Assembly: GCA_946480605.1 (NCBI GenBank)
Contig: CAMLKW010000150.1
Coordinates: 1 to 11,244, forward strand
DNA from: an uncultured Roseateles sp.
GTDB taxonomy: Bacteria; Pseudomonadota; Gammaproteobacteria; Burkholderiales; Burkholderiaceae
Reading direction: 5' to 3'
DNA length: 11,244 nt
The notes under the pieces are model-generated. The model did no database searches and was not told the DNA's origin. It worked only from the letters and a program-made list of their open reading frames with translations. Each line of letters opens with the position of its first letter. The first letter of the stretch is position 1. Below, piece by piece: positions 8,461 to 11,244 of this stretch. A program made the translations under genes and the position numbers.

Positions 8461-10245
8461 ATGGACATGTCTGCCGCGGAACTCAAGCGCGCCTCCCAGG
8501 CGCAGCCGCAATCCTCCTCCCCATCTTCCACCGCGGAGCTGAATGGCTCCGAGATCCTCGTTCGCTGCCTGCAGGCCGAAGGGGTGCGTCATCTCTGGGG
8601 CTATCCCGGTGGCGCGGTGCTCTACATCTACGACGCGCTCTACAAGCAGGACAGCATCCAGCACGTGCTGGTGCGTCATGAACAAGCCGCCGTCCATGCC
8701 GCCGACGGCTTTGCCCGGGCCTCCGGCGAGGTCGGTGTCGCGCTGGTCACTTCGGGCCCGGGTGTGACGAATGCCGTGACCGGCATCGCCACCGCCTACA
8801 TGGACTCGATCCCGATGGTCATCATCACGGGTCAGGTTCCGACGCCGGCGATCGGCCTGGATGCCTTCCAGGAATGCGACACGGTCGGCATCACGCGTCC
8901 TATCGTGAAGCACAACTTCCTCGTGAAGGATGTGCGCGACCTGGCGATGACGTTGAAGAAGGCCTTCCACATCGCCCGCACCGGCCGGCCCGGCCCGGTC
9001 GTCGTGGACATCCCCAAGGACGTCTCGCTCGCCAAGACGAGCTTCAGCTATCCGGACCGCATCGAGATGCGTTCCTACAACCCGGCGCGCAAGGGCCACA
9101 GCGGCCAGATCCGCAAGGCCGTGCAATTGCTGCTGCAGGCCAAGCGGCCCTACATCTACACGGGCGGCGGCGTCATCCTGGGCGAGGCCACGGCCGAGCT
9201 GCGTCAGCTGGTCGACCTGCTGGGCTTCCCCTGCACGAACACGCTGATGGGCCTGGGCGCGATGCCCGGCACGGACCCGCGCTTCCTGGGCATGCTGGGC
9301 ATGCACGGCACCTACGAAGCCAACATGACCATGCAGCACTGCGACGTGCTGCTGGCCGTGGGCGCGCGCTTCGACGACCGCGTCATCGGCAACCCCAAGC
9401 ACTTCGGCTCGGTGGAGCGCAAGATCATCCACGTGGACATCGACCCGTCGTCGATCTCCAAGCGCGTGCGCGTCGACATCCCCATCGTGGGCGACGTGAA
9501 GGACGTGCTGCAAGAGTTGATCGCCCAGCTGAAGGAGTTGCAGGCCAAGCCGGACGCCGCGTCCGTCAACGCTTGGTGGAGCCAGATCAACGACTGGCGC
9601 CGCCGCGACTGCCTGGCCTTCAAGGGTTCGGACGAGGTCATCAAGCCGCAGATGGTGGTCGACACGCTTTGGAAGCTGACCCGCGAGCGTGACACCTACA
9701 TCACGTCCGACGTCGGCCAGCACCAGATGTGGGCCGCGCAGTACTACAAGTTCGACGAGCCGCGCCGCTGGATCAACTCCGGCGGCCTGGGCACGATGGG
9801 CGTGGGCCTGCCGTATGCGATGGGCATCAAGCTGGCCAAGCCAGAAGCGGACGTGTTCTGCATCACCGGCGAGGGCAGCATCCAGATGTGCATCCAGGAG
9901 TTGTCCACCTGCTTCCAGTACAAGACGCCGGTCAAGATCGTCTCGCTGAACAACCGCTACCTGGGCATGGTGCGCCAGTGGCAGCAGCTGGACTATGAGG
10001 GCCGCTACTCGCACAGCTACATGGACGCGCTGCCCGACTTCGTGAAGCTCGCCGAGGCCTACGGCCACGTCGGCATCCTGGTCGAGAAGCCGTCGGACGT
10101 GGAGCCGGCGCTGAAGGAGGCCATGCGCCTCAAGGACCGCACGGTGTTCCTGGACATCCGCACCGATCCGACCGAGAACGTCTGGCCCATGGTCAAGGCG
10201 GGCAAGGGCATCTCGGAAATGCTGCTGGGGTCGGAAGACCTGTGA
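8461..10245 (+). CDS. ilvB: Acetolactate synthase (acetohydroxyacid synthase), large catalytic subunit
   Basis: ThDP- and FAD-dependent cytosolic enzyme condensing pyruvate with pyruvate or 2-ketobutyrate, the first common step of Val, Leu and Ile synthesis. It is 594 aa (E. coli IlvI 574); the excess is a Ser/Gln-rich N-terminal extension (about residues 1-27). The catalytic Glu is E74 in VRHEQAAVHAADGFARASG. SGPGVTNAVTG and GQVPTPAIGLDAFQE follow. The FAD domain has VGARFDDRV. The ThDP motif is GEGSIQM (from residue 470), with the NN pair at 497-498. The second motif position is Glu where GDG is commoner, a form I recall as normal in Burkholderiales. AGAGG nine bases upstream supports ATG 8461. 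It is paired with ilvH downstream across a 161-nt structured spacer. Confidence 0.97.
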   Translation: MDMSAAELKRASQAQPQSSSPSSTAELNGSEILVRCLQAEGVRHLWGYPGGAVLYIYDALYKQDSIQHVLVRHEQAAVHAADGFARASGEVGVALVTSGPGVTNAVTGIATAYMDSIPMVIITGQVPTPAIGLDAFQECDTVGITRPIVKHNFLVKDVRDLAMTLKKAFHIARTGRPGPVVVDIPKDVSLAKTSFSYPDRIEMRSYNPARKGHSGQIRKAVQLLLQAKRPYIYTGGGVILGEATAELRQLVDLLGFPCTNTLMGLGAMPGTDPRFLGMLGMHGTYEANMTMQHCDVLLAVGARFDDRVIGNPKHFGSVERKIIHVDIDPSSISKRVRVDIPIVGDVKDVLQELIAQLKELQAKPDAASVNAWWSQINDWRRRDCLAFKGSDEVIKPQMVVDTLWKLTRERDTYITSDVGQHQMWAAQYYKFDEPRRWINSGGLGTMGVGLPYAMGIKLAKPEADVFCITGEGSIQMCIQELSTCFQYKTPVKIVSLNNRYLGMVRQWQQLDYEGRYSHSYMDALPDFVKLAEAYGHVGILVEKPSDVEPALKEAMRLKDRTVFLDIRTDPTENVWPMVKAGKGISEMLLGSEDL

Positions 10246-10406
10246 GCGCCTGAAGCCGGCGGCTTTGGCGAGGGTTGCCGCCCTTGCCGAGGCTGGCGGT
10301 GGACGACGCGAACAGCCGACCACGCCAATCCTTTTTTGAATCGAACCCGTTGCCAAGGCCTGCCGGTTACCGCCGCCAGCGCTGAGGAGCACGAAGGACG
10401 ACACCC
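10246..10406 (+). ncRNA. Structured ilvB-ilvH spacer, candidate ilvH leader RNA motif
   Basis: The 161 nt between two subunit genes can fold. The inner stem GGCGAGGG/CCCTTGCC (10267-10274 with 10281-10288) has loop TTGCCG. It extends through CTT/GAG (10263-10265 with 10289-10291) to an outer stem GCCGGC/GCTGGC (10255-10260 with 10292-10297). A second hairpin, GGCGGTGG/CCACGCC (10295-10302 with 10320-10326, one bulge), overlaps the outer stem and is followed by T6 at 10332-10337. The ilvH ribosome-binding site GAAGGA (10393-10398) is eight bases before the ATG. I recall a published 'ilvH RNA motif' in Betaproteobacteria located upstream of ilvH; whether this matches it is not checked. Confidence 0.5.
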
Positions 10407-10898
10407 ATGAGACACATCATTGCATTGCTGCTCGAGAACGAGCCCGGCGCGCTGTCGCGCGTCGTGGGCCTGTTCTCGGCCCGGGGCTACAACATCGAGA
10501 GCCTCACCGTCGCGCCGACCGAGGACGCCTCGTTGTCGCGCATGACCATCGTGACGACGGGCAGCGACGAGATCATCGAGCAGATCACCAAGCACCTGAA
10601 CCGCCTCATCGAGGTCGTCAAGGTGGTCGATCTGACCGAGGGCAACTACACCGAGCGCGAACTGATGCTTATCAAGGTGCGCGCCGTCGGCAAGGAGCGC
10701 GAGGAGGTCAAGCGCACCGCCGACATCTTCCGTGGTCGCATCATCGATGTGACCGAGAAGACCTACACCATCGAGCTGACCGGCGACGCCGGCAAGCTCG
10801 ACGCCTTCATCGACGCGATCGACCGCGCGTCCATCCTCGAAACCGTCCGCACCGGCGCCAGCGGCATCGGCCGCGGCGAGCGCATCCTGCGCGTCTGA
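10407..10898 (+). CDS. ilvH: Acetolactate synthase small regulatory subunit
   Basis: Regulatory subunit that activates the large subunit and confers valine feedback inhibition. It is 163 aa, identical in length to E. coli IlvH. The N-terminal ACT domain (about 1-76) has [21 protein letters not shown]. The residues N11, G14, N29 and A36, whose changes are known to relieve valine inhibition in E. coli IlvH, are all present, so feedback control is probably intact. The C-terminal domain (about 80-163) holds ELMLIKV and the family ending [12 protein letters not shown]. The start is supported by GAAGGA eight bases upstream. ilvC follows after 50 nt, forming the common ilvBHC order. The synonym ilvN is used for the same gene in some genomes. 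Confidence 0.96.
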   Translation: MRHIIALLLENEPGALSRVVGLFSARGYNIESLTVAPTEDASLSRMTIVTTGSDEIIEQITKHLNRLIEVVKVVDLTEGNYTERELMLIKVRAVGKEREEVKRTADIFRGRIIDVTEKTYTIELTGDAGKLDAFIDAIDRASILETVRTGASGIGRGERILRV

Positions 10899-10948
10899 TC
10901 CGTCTTCACCCCCAACACCCACACAGTTTTTTCCTGGAGCGACCCATC

Positions 10949-11244
10949 ATGAACGTCTACTACGACAAGGACGCCGATCTCAGCCTCATCAAGGGCAAGA
11001 ACGTCACCATCATCGGCTACGGCTCACAAGGCCACGCCCACGCGCAGAACCTGAACGACAGCGGCGTGAAGGTCACCGTCGCGCTGCGCCGCAATGGCGC
11101 GTCCTGGGCCAAGGCCGAAGGCGCGGGCCTGAAGGTCGCCGAGATCGCCGACGCCGTGAAGTCGGCCGACGTGGTCATGATCCTGCTGCCCGACGAGCAG
11201 ATCGCCGACGTCTACAAGAACGAGGTCGAGCCCAACATCAAGCA
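10949..11244 (+). CDS. ilvC: Ketol-acid reductoisomerase, N-terminal part (runs off right edge)
   Basis: NADPH- and Mg2+-dependent enzyme converting acetolactate or acetohydroxybutyrate to the dihydroxy acid, directly after acetolactate synthase in the pathway. The first 98 codons of a protein usually about 330-340 aa (short class I) are present. It opens with [19 protein letters not shown]. The Rossmann fingerprint [13 protein letters not shown] follows at 23-35, then the cofactor-specificity loop LRRNGASW (46-53), whose Arg and Ser fit NADPH use. LLPDEQ is at about 80-85. CTGGAG nine bases before the ATG supports the start. The 50-nt spacer after ilvH has a T6 run but no hairpin, so co-transcription with ilvBH is likely. 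Confidence 0.97.
   Translation, partial: MNVYYDKDADLSLIKGKNVTIIGYGSQGHAHAQNLNDSGVKVTVALRRNGASWAKAEGAGLKVAEIADAVKSADVVMILLPDEQIADVYKNEVEPNIK

Noticed and set aside
8443..10404. 653-codon minus-strand open frame antisense to ilvB
   Set aside because: Same composition artefact: it lies opposite a complete, motif-bearing acetolactate synthase, and no known family or membrane pattern is visible.
10899..10948. T6 run before ilvC as a terminator
   Set aside because: No hairpin precedes it; the spacer is C-rich and single-stranded. ilvC has a good ribosome-binding site and belongs to the ilvBHC operon.

Overview
The window looks like an ordinary chromosomal stretch from a high-G+C betaproteobacterium. 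Burkholderiales is most likely, perhaps a Roseateles/Rubrivivax/Leptothrix-type genus. Codon third positions are strongly G/C. The block of sigma factor, DUF3619, DUF3106 and RDD genes next to ilvB-ilvH-ilvC is, from memory, typical of that order. The genus is inference. No mobile element, CRISPR array, tRNA or rRNA is visible.

Layout, left to right. (1) The 5' part of hppA (H+-pumping membrane pyrophosphatase, minus strand) diverges from ppa (soluble pyrophosphatase, plus). (2) ppa converges with no spacer on a FemAB/GNAT-like gene (PF04339/DUF482, minus). The hairpin terminator behind ppa lies inside the last codons of that gene. (3) nadE (glutamine-dependent NAD+ synthetase) and glnB (P-II nitrogen regulator) run rightward with a 33-nt gap. 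(4) They converge on a leftward five-gene operon: ECF-like sigma factor, DUF3619 membrane protein, DUF3106 exported protein, RDD membrane protein and dgkA (diacylglycerol kinase). Three of its four junctions are 4-nt ATGA overlaps and the fourth is a 4-nt gap. (5) A 229-bp divergent region leads to ilvB-ilvH-ilvC (branched-chain amino acid synthesis; ilvC runs off the right edge). ilvB and ilvH are separated by an unusually long 161-nt spacer that can fold.

Functional links. The two pyrophosphatases give alternative fates for PPi: heat, or an ion gradient. nadE-glnB joins NAD synthesis to nitrogen and carbon status. The sigma operon is the best candidate for an under-described system. It has a cytoplasmic sigma factor, a coupled single-pass membrane protein and an exported LTxxQ-bearing protein, an architecture like RpoE-RseA-RseB or CnrH-CnrY-CnrX, followed by two membrane proteins. 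The ilv genes encode the acetohydroxyacid synthase catalytic and regulatory subunits and the next enzyme of Val/Ile/Leu synthesis.

Most of the window is housekeeping. The points worth a second look are the sigma operon, the ilvB-ilvH leader RNA and the terminator embedded in a coding sequence.
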